NCBI GenBank assembly: GCA_023393045.1
Contig: JAEWMV010000081.1
Span: 1 to 14,248 of the forward strand
Direction of reading: 5' to 3'
DNA: 14,248 bases
DNA from: Bacillota bacterium
GTDB lineage: Bacteria; Bacillota; Clostridia; Christensenellales; CAG-138
The first letter of the stretch is position 1, and each line of letters starts with the position of its first letter. A program made the translations under genes and the position numbers. Below, one piece after another: positions 13,676-14,248 of the stretch. The notes beneath the pieces are model-generated. The model was not told where the DNA came from and made no database searches. It worked only from the letters and a program-made list of their open reading frames with translations.

Positions 13676-14248
13676 TTACGCCGTTTTTCCCTCGAGCACG
13701 ATTTGGATGAACCTGTCCGCGGCGGGGGAAAGGGGCACGCCCTCGAGCGAAATGAGGCCGATGTTGCGCGAGGGCATCGCGGGGGAAAGCTCGATTTCAA
13801 AGAGCTCGCCGCTCTTGATGGCGCCCGCCGCAAACTCGTAGGTGACGCAGGCGACGCCGAGGCCGATTTTTGCGAACTCCACCAGCAGGCTGTGCGCGCC
13901 AAGCTCGATTTCGGGCTTCAACGTCACGCCGCAGACCGCGGCGAAGTCGTCGAGGTACTTCCTCGAGTTGGAGGCCTTTTCAAGCAGCACCAGCGGCTCG
14001 CGCGAGAGCTCGTCCATGGTGACGGGGCGCTGCATGAGGTGCGAAAAGCGCGCGGAGGCCACGAATACGTCGTGCACCTTCAATACCTCGCGCACGGAAA
14101 GCGCGCTGTCGATGATGGGGAGGTTGACGAGGGCGATATCCACCTTGCCCACCTTCAAAAGCTCCACCGTATCCGGCGTGGTGCGGTTTGTGACCTGAAG
14201 CTGTATTTCGGGATATTCCGAATGGAACTTTTCAAGATAGGGCAAAAG
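13676..14248 (-). CDS. LysR-type transcriptional regulator, effector-binding domain (5' end outside window)
   Basis: The visible 190 residues are the LysR substrate-binding domain. It starts within LLPYLEKFHSEYPEIQL, a standard opening for the first lobe (the strand and helix after the linker), continues with LLKVGKVDIALVNLPI (LysR 'G..D.ai' signature), and has the second-lobe segments EPLVLLEKASNSRKYLDDF and LVEFAKIGLGVACVTYEF (the 'V..G.Gi...P' region). The N-terminal winged helix-turn-helix lies beyond the right edge, as does any divergently transcribed target gene, so neither effector nor target can be named. The TTG at 14245 is an internal leucine codon, not a start. The gene ends 20 nt before a strong terminator. 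Confidence 0.9.
   Translation of the reverse strand, partial: LLPYLEKFHSEYPEIQLQVTNRTTPDTVELLKVGKVDIALVNLPIIDSALSVREVLKVHDVFVASARFSHLMQRPVTMDELSREPLVLLEKASNSRKYLDDFAAVCGVTLKPEIELGAHSLLVEFAKIGLGVACVTYEFAAGAIKSGELFEIELSPAMPSRNIGLISLEGVPLSPAADRFIQIVLEGKTA

Noticed and set aside
1..14248. CRISPR arrays, tRNA or rRNA genes, insertion sequences
   Set aside because: No regularly spaced repeats, no cloverleaf-like or rRNA sequence, and no transposase or integrase motif were seen on either strand.

Overview
This window looks like a chromosomal segment from a GC-rich member of the Firmicutes, most likely class Clostridia. The reasons are strong purine-rich ribosome binding sites, a GerM-type spore lipoprotein, a YitT-family protein, a DegV protein, a zinc-ribbon form of ribosomal protein L28, and codons ending mostly in G or C. 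It reads as ordinary core chromosome. I see no transposase, phage gene, CRISPR array, tRNA or rRNA.

Left block, plus strand (1-5375): the tail of an unidentified gene is followed by a tandem OB-fold SSB-like protein, an FAH-family hydrolase, RqcH (ribosome quality control), a GerMN-domain lipoprotein, the RdgB nucleotide-sanitising pyrophosphatase and a YfcE-type phosphodiesterase. Spacing is tight (21, 1, 54 and 29 nt, then a 4-nt overlap), so this is probably one operon or two nested ones. The gerM-rdgB-yfcE part matches the gerM-rph-ysnA-ysnB locus of Bacillus subtilis, but rph is absent.

Middle block (5384-9055): a minus-strand ABC importer pair (ATPase and permease, translationally coupled, with no binding protein in view) converges on the left operon. 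A probable 60-aa membrane protein is encoded on the plus strand upstream of it. rpmB (L28) follows on the minus strand with its own promoter and terminator. Divergent from rpmB is an unlisted-type 51-aa, highly charged small gene, preceded by a sequence resembling a forespore sigma-F promoter and followed by two bidirectional terminator hairpins. A YitT-family membrane protein ends the block.

Right block (9056-14248): tdh-kbl is a complete two-gene operon converting threonine to glycine plus acetyl-CoA, with a sigma-A-type promoter and a perfect inverted repeat over the predicted transcription start. Next is a membrane-anchored WG-repeat protein, divergent from degV. Their two promoters appear to lie on the same ~32 bp of DNA in opposite orientation. 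The window ends inside a LysR-type regulator on the minus strand.

I did not find a clear new biological system. The most interesting points are the lost rph, the 51-aa small gene with its sporulation-like promoter, the superimposed degV/WG promoters, and the tdh operator.
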